64,000 bases of DNA from Acarospora socialis (GCA_025617375.2 JAMYGW020000013.1:914196-978195), one strand, 5' to 3'; shown: positions 20,701-32,128, numbered from the stretch's first letter. Program-made: numbers and translations. Notes: generated by a model not told the origin, from the letters alone.

Positions 20701-21371
20701 CGGATGGTCGGCGGGCTCCATCTACGCGTACGAGGTCGCACACCGCCTGACCAGGGAAGGCGAGACGATCCTCGCGCTCGTCGTCATCGACATGCGCGCC
20801 CCCTCCCTCATCCCGACGGCCATTGTCACTCCGGACTTTGTCGACAAGCTCGGCACCTTTGAGGGCATCAATCGCGCCCGCGACCTACCTGAGGATCTCT
20901 CCGTCAAGAAAAAGGCGCACCTGATGGCGACCTGCCGGGCTCTGTCGAGGTATGATGCCCCCGCTTTCGCGCCTGACCGCCGCCCGCACCACAATGTCGT
21001 CATTTGGGCACGTCTCGGCCTCGACCAGCGAGAGGATGCTCCTGTCGCTGCTATGCTTCGTCCCGGTCTGGATATCGGCAAGCCGCTGGATCAGATGGAG
21101 TTGCCGGAGTTCGAGCGCTACTTCAACTCGTGGTTCTACGGTCGCCGTGAGCAGCTCGGGACCAATGGGTGGGAGACTCTTCTCGGGGATAATATTTCGG
21201 TGTATGATGTGGATGGTGGTGAGTTTATCCCTATCCCTTGACGGACAGAGCGAGGTCACTGGCTTACTGACATTTTTTGCAGATCACTTCTCTATGATGT
21301 GTCCGCCGTTCTCCGACGCTGTTGGGAAAATTGTCGTTGATGCCGTGGCGCGAGCGACCATTGAGGAGTAA
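14762..21371 (+). CDS. orsA: OrsA-like non-reducing polyketide synthase (SAT-KS-AT-PT-ACP-ACP-TE), interrupted by an in-frame TAG
   Basis: Three exons, join(14762..15060,15124..21218,21283..21371); 2,160 codons in one frame. Domains: SAT (about 10-250), with GFGIG (residue 119 Gly) where the catalytic Cys of GxCxG is expected; KS (about 270-690), active Cys538 in DTGCSSS; AT (about 790-1090), Ser988 in GHSLG; PT (about 1290-1590), His1319 in HVVDGVAICP and Asp1515 in FAVDAAIH; ACP1 Ser1694 (GVDSQMS); ACP2 Ser1799 (GMDSMLS); TE Ser1962 (GWSAG). The architecture equals that of orsellinic acid synthases, which make a tetraketide and release it through TE. A TAG at 20501-20503 (codon 1893) lies just after the VLIQGQ motif and before FMTTDGSG, so a normal translation product would be 1,892 aa without TE. 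Either the isolate carries a nonsense mutation, or there is readthrough or a base error. ATG 14768 is an alternative start. Confidence 0.9.
20501..20503 (+). other. Premature TAG between ACP2 and TE of the synthase
   Basis: The TAG is in the same frame as the coding sequence on both sides (the 15149 and 20507 frames agree modulo 3). It replaces the residue before FMTTDGSG, where related enzymes usually have Leu (TTG to TAG needs one change). No intron fits, because the conserved motif LIQG lies 24 bp upstream. Confidence 0.85.
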
Positions 21372-22103
21372 AGAAGATAATCAATAAAGTGATAAGACGT
21401 GACGATGGATCGAGGTAGAATTAGAATTGAAGTCGGGCGCATTTCCCTTTATAGAAAGATATATAGATATATAGTTGAAAGTCTCCTTAGTACATACACA
21501 GATAGAGTTAGAGAATAGAATAGGAAGAAGAGAGACAACAGCCTTTCAGAGTATGGAACACCCAGCTTGTAATAATTCTACTCTATTACAAGATACCTCG
21601 TTGTTGCCGTAACCCAGTCCTCGCCCTACGTTATAAAGCAGACCTCGACGACGTACTTCTCATGCCCGGCACGCTAGGTCCTACACATACATCCTGACTC
21701 CCTTCCATAATATGCAATTGATGCTTAGTACATGTACAAGTAAGCAACAGTTCGTTGGGCAGGGGAAGATCAGCTGATGTGGTCTGGAAAACAAATAATG
21801 GATCACAATGCGTAATCAATAAGATAAGATAAGATCAAGAGGTTCCTTGATGTCATGCTCCAGGATATTTTTCATGAAGCTGCTAATCCTCACAACACGC
21901 TCTGAATTGCTTCAAGGCTTGATGTTACCACAGCCACTTACACAGCTTTTATACCAGAGCGTCACCGCCCGACCATACCTTGCCGTAGCTTCTACTTGTC
22001 CATTGACCATCCGCATCACACCATCCACTAGAAGCATCAACGGCCTCTTGCATAGATAACTGCATTCTCACTTTGCTGGCATAAAACAAAGCACCAAGCC
22101 GCC
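21372..22103. other. Intergenic spacer
   Basis: Marks the right edge of the polyketide cluster. AT-rich simple sequence (atagatatatag) occurs near 21465; I see no gene. Confidence 0.5.
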
Positions 22104-22751
22104 ATGTCCACGCCCTCCACCCAACCCACCGGGCCAGCCTCACCCGCACCCGCATCCACACCCACAGCGCCCCCCTCCTCCAACCAACCCACCTCCCCAC
22201 CAGACGCCTACGCCCGCCTAAAACACACCACCTCGCTCTCCCTCCTCTTCGCCTGCCCCGTCCTCATCTTCCTCCCGCCGCGCAAGCTCGACTTCTACAC
22301 CTTCAGCCTCAGCACCGCGTGGGTCCTCTCCCTAAACCAACTCAGCCGCGAGCGGTCCGGTCACTCGATCCTCGAGCGCGTCGATGCGTGGCGGCCGGCT
22401 GTCATGCGCGATTTGCCGGCTGGGAAGGCGGAGGAGGTGAGGGAGCGACTGAGGAGGGAGAGAGCGATGAGGGAGGGGGAGAGTAATGGTAATGGGGTGA
22501 GGGAGAAGGAGAGGGAAAGGGAGAAAGGGTTGGTTGGGAAGTTGTGGATGGGCAGCGAGGAGGAGGGGTGGAAGGAACGAAGGATAAGGGAGGAGAGGGA
22601 GGCGTTGGAGGAGGGGAGGGGGTATGGGGGGCTGATTATGGATCAGATTTGGGAGGTGTGGAATTGGGGGACGCGGAAGGAGGGAGATGGGGAGGTAGGG
22701 GAGGGGAGAGGAGTTGGTGGGAGTGAGGGTCAGGATGGGAAGCGGAGATGA
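22104..22751 (+). CDS. Small fungal membrane protein (of the type annotated 'rhomboid family')
   Basis: Single exon, 215 aa, ATG at 22104. A Pro/Thr/Ser-rich N-terminus (residues 1-35) is followed by two hydrophobic stretches around LSLLFACPVLIFLPP and FYTFSLSTAWVLSLNQL, with PPRKLDFYTFSL between them. The C-terminal half is highly charged (Glu/Arg-rich, probably helical) and ends in a Gly-rich tail. The PPRKLD-YTFSL pattern is shared by short ascomycete proteins often labelled 'rhomboid family membrane protein'. I see no rhomboid GxSG/His catalytic pair, so that label should not be read as protease activity. The strand is purine-rich in the 3' half. Confidence 0.65.
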   Translation: MSTPSTQPTGPASPAPASTPTAPPSSNQPTSPPDAYARLKHTTSLSLLFACPVLIFLPPRKLDFYTFSLSTAWVLSLNQLSRERSGHSILERVDAWRPAVMRDLPAGKAEEVRERLRRERAMREGESNGNGVREKEREREKGLVGKLWMGSEEEGWKERRIREEREALEEGRGYGGLIMDQIWEVWNWGTRKEGDGEVGEGRGVGGSEGQDGKRR

Positions 22752-23471
22752 AGTGGTTGGTGGAAGGGGTAGAGATTAGTGATTCGGTGCGGATATACTC
22801 TATACATTTGACTCCTATATGCAGCTGGGTTTTGCTGCGTATACGGTCGAGTGACTGTTTCCGATAGATAATTGCCCCTGAATCAGACAGATACCTATTG
22901 TTCGGGGCTGCTGGACTCGCCGCCCTCATGCATAGAGTCTCCATCTGGACTGACAATTTCGAGTCTTAGCAGCTGATTCTATCTCTTCAGAAAACATGTT
23001 AGTAGTCAATAGCTAATAGCAACCTAGCAGGTCAGAAATGAAACTCGGCTACCAGAGCGCTGGAGATCCTATTACTCGTTATCTTGAACGCCTCCTCTCC
23101 AGGCAAGTTCATAGGAGCGGAGAAACCTGCAACATGCGCAACATCGCTTGCACAAGTATGACACTTCCAAGTATTGCTCGAGCCGATTTCAACTTGGGGA
23201 TCATCGACTCTCCCGATACAGACATTGCAGAATTGATGGTCGCACGGTTATATAGTTTTCCGTAGTGGTATGTTAGCATTCTCGGTCGTATGGGCTTGAA
23301 AGGGTGCCAGTACCCAGGGTCACTTACATGCAGTCACAGAGCCTCACCGAGCATTACCTGCACATCTTAGGCTTCAAGGGGTCGAACTCAGGCTCTGTCA
23401 TGAACCCGACCTTCTTGTCCATCTCACTAACAGAAAGAACGTTATCGAACTTGCCTCCATCAAGCCGGTTA
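22752..23471. other. Intergenic spacer
   Basis: Short open frames only, none with recognisable motifs. Confidence 0.45.
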
Positions 23472-24540
23472 TCACGTCCTCTTGATGACGTAAAGAGGGA
23501 GATGAGCATCGGTATAGGTCTTGGCGTCCATGGTTGGCGGTAAAGGAACTATCTGTATGATTTGCTTAAAGTTTGTGGGGTCCAGGATATGTATGTTGAG
23601 CAGGCGAGTCTCTTCTTTGTTCCAGTTACGAGGGACATTGTAATCACGGATAATATCCTGGATTAGTTTGCCGCCTGCGGCAAGACCCGCAGGCTCAATA
23701 TCTGAAGCTCGTGTCTTCGAGACCATGTTGAAGTAGTAGCTGCGCGGTGCATTATTAAAAGTTGAATAAGCTTTGCATTCAAAATCCTAAGCCGGGGCAA
23801 ATAAACAGCCTTCACTTGAGTCTTTTTTGCAGGAAGCTCTGTCAGAAGGTCTGAGACTGTGAATGGGACGTCGTAAGCTGGAGGGTTAGGGTAAGCTCGG
23901 ACCTTGTCTGATGACTTCAGCCCTTCTTCTCTGGTCGTTTGGCACTCGTCTAGTCTCCCAGGATAACCGACTAATATTTCATCATGATTGGCTTTCCCGT
24001 AACCACAGCAATATGCAGACTCTGGCGTACCCACAGGAGGTGTCTGCTCCAATGCTTCAGGTTTGGACGATATGCCAGAATGACTTCGAGTTGGATTCCA
24101 CCGAGCTTCTCCTTACCTGTTATCTGTCCTTCAACAATGTAACCAGGACACACTTCATACATCCGTTTCCTGTTAATCATTCATGTGGCAACCAAGACCA
24201 TGACAGACTCACATGGCGTTGCAACGAACTGACGTACTACACCAGGCGCAACACCAATCCCGTCAATCCATTTCTGTTTCGGAACGACAAGATAATCTTG
24301 CTCTCTCCCAGTGTTGCTCGCCCATAGGCAAGCCCGATATCGCATTTACATTGCCGACAAGTGCTCGCGCCGCATATACTCGGTAAGCCCTTGAAGTGAA
24401 TCCAATCCACATTGCCTCTCGTTGCCACATTGGGAAGAATATTCCGCCTCGCATTTGCCTAAATCTCGATAGCGAGACCCATACTCCTCAACATTGAAGA
24501 GTGGAAATACCCCCAGAGAAGCGGGCAATTGATGCAGCCT
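23472..24540 (-). pseudogene. Broken conserved fungal hypothetical gene
   Basis: Pieces of one protein family lie in order but in different frames. They are LGVFPLFNVEEYGSRYRD (about 24520-24460), GGIFFPMWQREAMWIGF and NVNAISGLPMGEQ (24450-24320), QDYLVVPKQKWIDGIGV with VVRQFVATP (24305-24215), GYIVEGQITGKEKLGGIQLEV (24155-24090), and GLAAGGKLIQDI with VPLPPTMDAKTYTDAHLPLY (23690-23485). These resemble a widespread ascomycete family of unknown function that has the motifs FFPM-QREAMW, WIDG, RQFVA and GGIQ. At least two frame changes (near 24455 and 24305) have no plausible intron, so I read it as a pseudogene. A strongly split gene is the alternative. The C-terminal exon is still open to its stop at 23472. 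Confidence 0.5.
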
Positions 24541-24679
24541 GTTATCATTATCTTGCCATTAAAGAAATTCCCACGTGTTCTTTTACTCTTCTACAGTACA
24601 AGTCTCTATGTTTATTCACAATTGAAGACGAATAATAATAATGGTATTAAGAGCGAAAAGGCTAGTTAAAGACTGTTGT

Positions 24680-26481
24680 TCATAAAGGCGTATTCTCATG
24701 CGTTAGAGATAATTGTGAACTTTTTGCAAATATTGAACCCCGCTGCCGCTTCGTCGCTGCATCCTCTAGTCCTTGCCGAACAGGAGATGCCGGTGGAGAA
24801 ACTCCCTGTTCCCGAGGAGTAGTCTTGACAATCTTCGAAGGTCTGTCAGCACCGTGACTGCTGCCAGCATGATGTGGCGATATAGGCTCATGCTGGGCTG
24901 GGCACAGAGCAAAGAATGAATGGGCCAAAGCCTGGGTTGCAGAGGGACGTTGATAAGCATTCCAGGCAAGCAGTTGTTTCAAAAGATGTGCGAGCAGAGC
25001 ATGGTGTTGGCCGCGAGATGCATACTCTGTGATGGTATTCAGAAGCGCTGTGTGCTGCTCAAGCGATTGGATGCGTTCAAAGACACTCGGGGGAAAGATG
25101 GTATGAAAGCAAGCGAGGCCGAAGCTCCACATGTCAATCTTGCCATCATAGCGCCCGCCATTGACTTCAGGAGCCAGTGTGTAGATAGGTCCAATCTTTG
25201 TGTCGGTCGATGATGGTGCTTGGATTGTCTTCCCGAAGTCCGCCACGACAGCATCAGGCGGTGTCAAGGACTGGATGAGAATGTTCTTCCTGGTGATATC
25301 GCGATGGATGAAGCCTCGAGAATGAAGAGCCTCGATGCCTTGTAGCGGTCCGCGAAGCAGTGACGCAATCTGCGAAAGATCATTGCTTGCCGACCAGTCT
25401 TGTTTTGAGAGGTCACCGTGCGATGCAAGAGAGTAAACCAGGTAGAATCGCTCTTGGGTGCGACAACTTTGGCGGTGTCCATGGTCACAGAAAGCATCAT
25501 GAAGAACCAAAAGACCCGGAAAGCTCTGAAGCAGGTGTCAATTGTTATAGCCAAACAGAGGAAAGACTCTCTCACTTGAAGTTGAACCGAGATTTTGACC
25601 TCCTCATTACATGCTCTGCGCTCTGAGGAGTGCTTAAGATCAAGTTGCTTCACAGCGTATGGATGACCTGTCCTCCGATGAACGCTAGCTTTCACCCACC
25701 CAAATGTCCCGGTTCCCACGGTTTCATGCAAGATGAGATCCCACAGGCGGTCAAAGTTTTGTCGCCAGGGAAGAGCCATGATGTCCTTGCAAGGCGCTGG
25801 AAGATTGTGAGTTGCCAGGAGCGCATCCCGTGCCGAGACCCAGGTAACATATTTGATCGCGTCCATGTCTTCATACTTAAGCAGGAATTCCAGTTTTCCG
25901 AGTTGGAACCGATTTGAACGTTGAAAAAGCACATGACTTTCTCCGGAACTCAGTTGGAGTGGTTCATTGTCCAGGAAGTAGATGACAGGGAATCTCTCGC
26001 TCACAGCTGTAAGCATCAAGACTCCTGAATTTTTGTGAAAGTGGATGAGGGCATGAAACCTCGCCACACTCATGTTGCGTCGCTGCTCATATTGAACAAC
26101 CAGAACATCAACCTTGGGATTCGTATCGGAAGTCTTGGAACCTCCGCCTCCTAATCGCCAACCTGGCAGTTTCTGACTTACACGGCCAAAGTCGAGCTCA
26201 ATACATCCATATCTGCCGTCAAAGCTAGGGGGAGAAAAGGACTCATCCTCCGTACTTTCGTCGTTCTCACCAACAAGGTCTTTTATGCTGTCCCATTTGC
26301 CTGGTTGCGGGGGTGCAGGATCTCGGTCTGGGGGTGCTTGGCATCGCACATAAGCTTTGTAGTGGTCCAAGACTGCGTCGGAGGCTTGAAGATCCTCGAG
26401 TGCTTGCCTGGTGTGCGTGTTTTGAGGGATTAACCGAGCCACCACAGGAGATGGCAGAGATGGATGTGTGAATGTGGACAT
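24680..26481 (-). CDS. Ser/Thr protein kinase with FHA-like domain
   Basis: Two exons, complement(join(24680..25525,25576..26481)), 583 aa. The 50-bp intron joins ISVQLQ to SFPGLLVLHDAF inside the kinase N-lobe. Residues about 85-200 (RYGCIELDFGR, a shortened strand pattern, then LSSGESHVLFQRSNRFQLG) resemble an FHA phosphothreonine-binding domain, though weakly. The kinase domain starts at about residue 260: Gly-loop VGTGTFGWV, AVKQLDLK lysine, HRDITRKN (catalytic Asp378), DFG (Asp398) and an APE motif (420-422). The C-terminal 100 residues are polar and look disordered. The Rad53/Cds1 group combines FHA and kinase domains, but this one is shorter and divergent, so a checkpoint role is not claimed. 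The kinase core appears complete. Confidence 0.82.
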
Positions 26482-26907
26482 GGCAGGCCGCGGGCAGAGC
26501 TATATATGTATACATTTAAGTGTGTGAACGGCATGGCTTGGAGGGAGATGAGATGCGATGATGAGATACGAAATATGTGAATGCAGCGTTCCAGCTGTAC
26601 TTCGTACTGCTGTCCCATATACTAAATTATAATCGTCACCTGAAACAAAACGCATATGTACCTTCCCAATCCAAGAGAATGATGCAAGTTGCTTAGGGCA
26701 ACCTGACAAGCGATATGCATACGTATATGTATAGATAATGGATAGGTAGGCAAGAGATGTTTGCGGGATGTTGGTTTACATTGTGACTTGGGAAGGAGGG
26801 GGCTGCGCTGCGCCCTAGTAGCGTGGAATTTCAGCATGTTCTCTTAAACCGTCCAACTCCGCAAAACCACAACATCAACATCTCCACCTCAACCTCATTC
26901 ACAAATC
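26482..26907. promoter_or_regulatory. Divergent intergenic region
   Basis: It lies between the kinase gene (-) and the hypothetical gene (+), and is rich in tatatgtatac-like steps near 26500 and 26720. No specific site is assignable. Confidence 0.35.
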
Positions 26908-27450
26908 ATGGCCACCACCGCCACCTGGGACTACAGCATCTATAACGTGTCTGGCCTCTCTCAAGACGACGCCTGGAAGAAACTGAGGGATCTGCCTTTG
27001 CCACCAATCAGTGACCAACTTGCGACATATTTTCAGCAACGGGCAGCTCAATCTGCGCACTTCGAAGATGTCGAGACCCTTATTGCGAACAATCATGATG
27101 ATGATGATTCTTCGGATGACGGACATGGACCTCCTTCGCGCGCTAAGACTGGACTGCTGTCTCCCTCACTAAGTCCCAGCTTCGATGCGGCAGCGACTTC
27201 AGTCAGCAAAAACAAATGTGCACTCCACAACCCAGAAGCCATCTCGACATGGACCTCGCATCCGAGTCTCCACGACTGGCCACCCTCACCAAGACCCATC
27301 TCCAAGTCACTGCAATCACCGAAGTCACCCCTCCGCCGCCGCCTGCGGCGACAACCATCAGCCATGACAACCAGGTCTTGTTCTACACCGCGCACCTCTT
27401 TCTTTGCATTGAACAGTAAAGGAAAGCCAGAGTCTGCCTGTGAGCCATAA
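26908..27450 (+). CDS. Hypothetical protein, gene model uncertain
   Basis: Open frame of 180 codons from the ATG at 26908. The first 105 residues look protein-like (WDYSIYNVSGLSQDDAWKKLRDLPLPP, then an acidic DDDDSSDDGHG stretch). The second half in this frame is Ser/Pro/Arg-rich. The +2 frame from about 27215 (DMDLASESPRLATLTKTHLQV...) reads more like protein, and a further open stretch follows at about 27520-27760. An unseen intron or a frameshift is therefore possible. I recognise no family. It is the last gene before the retrotransposon block. Confidence 0.35.
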   Translation: MATTATWDYSIYNVSGLSQDDAWKKLRDLPLPPISDQLATYFQQRAAQSAHFEDVETLIANNHDDDDSSDDGHGPPSRAKTGLLSPSLSPSFDAAATSVSKNKCALHNPEAISTWTSHPSLHDWPPSPRPISKSLQSPKSPLRRRLRRQPSAMTTRSCSTPRTSFFALNSKGKPESACEP

Positions 27451-28035
27451 TATCATCTCCTTGATTGTGTTGTGATACAATAGCAATTTACTGATACATT
27501 CTGCGGCGCTCACAGATTCAATTCCATCGACATCGGCATCGACCTCGCGATCGCCTCGCATCCGTCAAATCGCGAAGAAGAAGGTCGAGAAGTCACGTCG
27601 TCGAGCGTTATAACTTCCTTACATTGGGCTCTACAGGTTGTTGGAGCACTGGCGCACGGATATTTTGGGATGATTGGATGGCAACGAACATTTTCTGTGT
27701 ACCAGTTTTCCCAACAGTATTACTACAACAAAGAAGGGTCAACACACAGACTGGCTTGAACAATGTCACCTGCTAAACACCCTTCACATTTGCATGTATC
27801 ACTTTTGTATCTTGCTGAGCAGAGATGAAGTCTTGACTGCTGTATGTATGGACATGTGAATGAATAGTACTTGTGCATGAGCAAGTCATGCACTTGAACT
27901 CGTCAGTTGAATACTCTCCACACATGCATGTACAACTTTTGCACCTTGCCAAGTAGTTGAAGGATAACAATAGAAGATGACTGTTCAATTCACCAGCAAA
28001 AATCATGAATGACTAAGCCCTTGCCCCCACCTTCA
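27451..28035. other. Spacer up to the retrotransposon boundary
   Basis: Contains an imperfect direct repeat of about 40 bp (around 27790-27835 and 27920-27965; both read GCATGTA..ACTTTTG.A.CTTGC). The host side of the insertion ends with CTTCA (28031-28035), the left target duplication of element A. Confidence 0.5.
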
Positions 28036-28396
28036 TGTTACGACCATACCTAGAGAGGAAGGAACTCGCGGGTCTGTGACCAAGAGTTCACCTGGAGTGC
28101 ATACAAAGGGAACTGCTAGGCAGCAGTCACGTGACAGCATAATGGCTCGACGGCGAGCAGGCAAGCCAAGGGCTCGACCCCTCAACATCAAGACGTCAAG
28201 ACACCAAGAGTACTCAACACAGGGGCATCAAGCACATCCTATATAGTAGAGTTGTTTCCCTTATGAAAATGATCATGTTCAACTTAAGTAACCATCTAAG
28301 AGTTAAAGACCAGAACCATTCCAGACCAGCTGTTATATTCACAAGCATAAATTCTTAGTTCTACATATCTGAGAAAGCTCAGGTTAGAACATTACA
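28036..28396 (+). repeat. 5' LTR of element A (little mutated)
   Basis: 361 bp. It retains CpG and CC/GG dinucleotides, unlike every other LTR in the block, and pairs with 46261-46621. Confidence 0.9.
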
Positions 28397-28424
28397 CTTT
28401 GAACACTCTTGCAATATAACAAGT

Positions 28425-29400
28425 ATGATGTCTGGCACACAGAAGAATGTCTCAACCTTGTTCTTGAGGCAAGTTCAGACAAACCCACCTCTATCATTTA
28501 CTTCAGATAGAATGACAACACAATTAATGATGATGTCAGCTCAAGCAATACAACTATCTCTGAGTGCACTTAAGATACAGATACTGAATATCTTTGGTGA
28601 AGAATGAGAAAAACTGCAAGTCTTTGTGACAAAGCTCAATCTGTATATTGAATTCAACCAACTGAAGTTTCAGACTGATCAAGAAAAGATCTTGTTTGCA
28701 ACAATCTATCTCATGAATGCAGTCTTCAATTGAATTAACTCTAAGCTGCATGAGTTCCTGAGAAAAAGATACAAAGAATGCAACACAGATGTAAAATCTA
28801 TGTTCAATGACTACACACAGTTTAAAAAAGAACTGAGAAAAGTCTTCAGAGTGATTAATGAAGAGAGAACAGCAGAGAAATGAGTTCACATCTTACAGTA
28901 GAGTGAATTGACAACAGTATACATCACAGAGTTTCAGTAATTAGCAACACTTATCAGATGAAATGATGAAGCACTCATCTATCAGTACTATTGTGAGTTG
29001 AGAAAATTCATCAAAGACAAGATAGTTCAAGCAAAACAATCAGACAATCTTCAGAGAATAATCAATCTAAGTATTAATATTGACAGTTGTTAATGAAAAC
29101 AACAGATGAAACAAAAAAAATATTGAATATCATCTATGATAGAAGATCAAGAAGAAAGCTCTCAATTGTAAATCAAGCAATATGTTTCATCAATAAGACA
29201 TAAAAGAACAGACTTCATGAATCTCAATACAATCAAGAAGTGTTGTCAGAAGTCATGAAAGACTAAATGAATAGAGCATGAATGTCAGTTAAAGTGATTT
29301 ACTAAGTCTCAAATGACATCACAAAACAAGATACAAATGTATTATAACTGCAGAAAACCTGAACATCTTGTTTGAGAGTGTAACAGATCTCAGATAAAAA
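28425..29400 (+). pseudogene. gag remnant of element A
   Basis: It begins MMSGTQKNVSTLFLRQ at 28425. A capsid-like helical region is broken by TGA and TAA codons, and a CCHC zinc-knuckle remnant (YNCRKPEHLV..CNRSQ) lies near 29340-29395. Homologous gag remnants in B and C start with the same MSxTQKNVS. Confidence 0.75.
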
Positions 29401-30599
29401 GAAAAAACATTGCAGTGACAGTTAAGAAGAATACACACATAGTGCATGACATTCTCAGCTAAACAGTCTGTTACAATGACATGTGCAGAGTACACATGAG
29501 CACAAAAGATAAAGCTGAATGATATTCTCAGAAGTCAAATAAGAGCATAAAAAACAGACATGACATGACAGATCAGTCAAACTACAAGAAAGAATTAGTT
29601 ACTCTTACAAGAGAAGATATCAAGAAAAAAGTTCTTGATGTCAAGATCAAAGAGACTGATACTCAAGAAATTCAGATACAAGAAGACTACAGTGATAGCA
29701 TCTGACAAGCACTGAATTTAAATGTGAATCAGAAAGAGATCAACAAATAAGAAGTCAACATAAAACTGAAGACAGCATATCAGCATCTTAAGAATCAACA
29801 CTGAGCATTGAAAGAAGAAAAGCTTCAGTTTGAGAAGCAAGAGCTTGAGCAAGAAATGCAAGCTTGAAAATGAGAAGCACAATGCAAAAGTGTGAAAGAA
29901 CAAAAAACATATGATCAGCTAAAGAAGCTGATGATAGCTGTTAAAGATGAATATCTCAATAGTGATGATGTAATATTGTCAAAATTTCTTGTATAAAAAA
30001 CAAAGAGTCACAAGATTGAAATATACTTATCTGAAGAGTATATCATGCAGAATGAAAACAGATGAATCTTCAGTGAAGAATATATTTCACTTAAATTTCT
30101 GCAAAGAGTAAAAATCTTTAAGAGTCAGTTGCAGATGAAATACAATCAGTACAAATCTTAACTACACTTAAAAAAATATATTGAGCAGCATAATCTAAAA
30201 TATGTGAATCTTATGATCAGAAGAGAATCAAGATGATTTTAAGAACTTTGAAGACAAGTCAAACAATTAAGCAAGTCAAAAAACAAAAAGCTTTCTCAAC
30301 AAGACTAGAGAACAAGAAGCTAGCAGCATTTCAAAGACAAGACAATGATCATTAAATATGAACTAAAATCATGATTAATGAACATCAGATCAATGCATTG
30401 ATGAATTTTGAAGTGAATGATAACATTATGAGTTGATGAGTAGTCAACATGTTAAAATTAGTGACACAGTGAGCACACTGTTCATTCAACATACACATGA
30501 CAAATGAAGTCATCAAAAGAATTGACAAGAAGATCTGTGTGAAAGTCTTAATTCTTGAAAACTCACAGAAGATAACATTCAATGTTATGAAATTAATTG

Positions 30600-31282
30600 A
30601 ATATGATGCAGTACTAAAGATGTTCTAGTTGTACAGAAGAAATCTGAAGATTGACTGAGTTATAAAAGAGATATGTGCAGTCAAAAACATATACAAGATT
30701 CTCAAACAATCAGAAATGAGTTTATCAGAGTATAAGTCATGAAATCACAAAATATCACTATTGAATGAGAAGCAACTTAAGTGAATGTCATTATACTCAA
30801 TGAGTGAAAATCAACTCAAGAAAGTAAGAACTTATCTTGACAAGAATTTAAAGAGAGAATTCATAAAATCATCAAAGTCATCAGCAAAATACTCAATCTT
30901 GTTTGTATCAAAGAAGAATGACAGAAAATGACTATGTGTTAACTACAGACAACTCAATGAGATAACTCATCAAAATAGTTATTCTTTACTGTTAATAGAA
31001 GAGTTGCAAGATCAATTAGACAAAACTAAGTGATTCACAAGCTTAAATCTTAAGAATACCTATTACTGAGTTAAAATGAAAAAAGATAAAGAATGAAAAA
31101 CAGCATTCTGAATGCAATATGAACACTATGAGTACACTGTCATGTCATTTAAGTTGAAAAATGCATCAGTCATCTTTCAGAGATTGATCAATGATATGTT
31201 AAAAGAATATCTTGATAATTTTGTGATCATGTATCTTGACAATATTCTGATATACTCAGAAAATCTTGAGAAATACTGCAAA
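30600..31282 (+). pseudogene. pol remnant of element A, first part (reverse transcriptase)
   Basis: RT text is readable despite stops: QLNEITHQNSYSLL, FTSLNLKNTYY, SFKLKNASVIFQRLINDML and YLDNILIYSENLE. The catalytic YxDD has become YLDN, as expected from G-to-A mutation. The frame stops where element B is inserted. Confidence 0.8.
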
Positions 31283-31287
31283 CATGT

Positions 31288-31639
31288 TGTAACATTCTAA
31301 TCTGAGATTTCTCAAGTATGTAGAACTAAGAATTTGTGCTTGTTGATATAATGACTGATCTGAAATGGTTCTGGTCTTTAACTCTTAGATAGTTATTTAA
31401 GTTAAACATGATTCTTTTCATAAGAAAAATGATTGTGACTATATACTGAGCTTGCTTGTTGGTCTTGTTGTTGAGCTCATTGAGATGACTCACTCATGCA
31501 ACTCATTGAGCTTGCTCATCAAGCTCACCATCAAGCATGTCAAGATATCACATGACTACTGTCTAACATTTCTCAAATGTACACTCTTTCTGCATATGCA
31601 TCAGTTTGCTTTAAGCTTCTTTTGACTTTGATCATAACA
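31288..31639 (-). repeat. 3' LTR of element B
   Basis: 352 bp, reverse orientation, TGTAACATTC...ATAACA; pairs with 43295-43646. Confidence 0.85.
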
Positions 31640-31699
31640 CTATTCTCTTCTTCTCAGATGCTAGTTCTCTAGAGTCTATATAAGTGAGAGTATTCACAT

Positions 31700-32128
31700 T
31701 ATTCATTGTCAGTGATGATGCTTTCTAAAAATTTCAATTGTCTAAGAATTGCAAAGAAAATTCAGATTGATGGTGTAACTGCTCTGTTTTCTTGTGACTA
31801 TTGTGCTTGTTGTGACATTGATTGTTTTGTAATGAAATCTTGACTGAAGTGTGATAAGTGTACTCATCATGATTGATCATGTGTCAGTGTGTTGTGAAAG
31901 TCTCTTGACTGAACTTGTCTTTTGCTTCAAAAAGAGATAAGTAAAGCAAATGACAAACTGACAGTCAAGCACACTGAGCTTGCTGCACTTTTCTCAAAAG
32001 TCATGCATCTTCAGAAAATACTAAATCAAATGAATCACTGTGCTTTGCAGAAGACTGACTGTCTTGCTGCTGAACTTAATAGTGATAATGATGAGACTGA
32101 GAATGAAGATTCTCAAACAATGTCATAA
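31700..32128 (+). pseudogene. Cys-rich ORF antisense to element B (copy 1)
   Basis: It begins MMLSKNFNCLRIAKKIQ just inside the LTR and reads on with a C-x2-C-x2-C..C pattern (CDYCACCDIDC, then CDKCTHHD), a coiled-coil-like region and an acidic tail (NSDNDETENEDSQ). Several stops interrupt it. Zinc-cluster-like ORFs antisense at the 3' end are a feature I associate with fungal gypsy elements. Equivalent copies lie in A, C and D. Confidence 0.6.
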
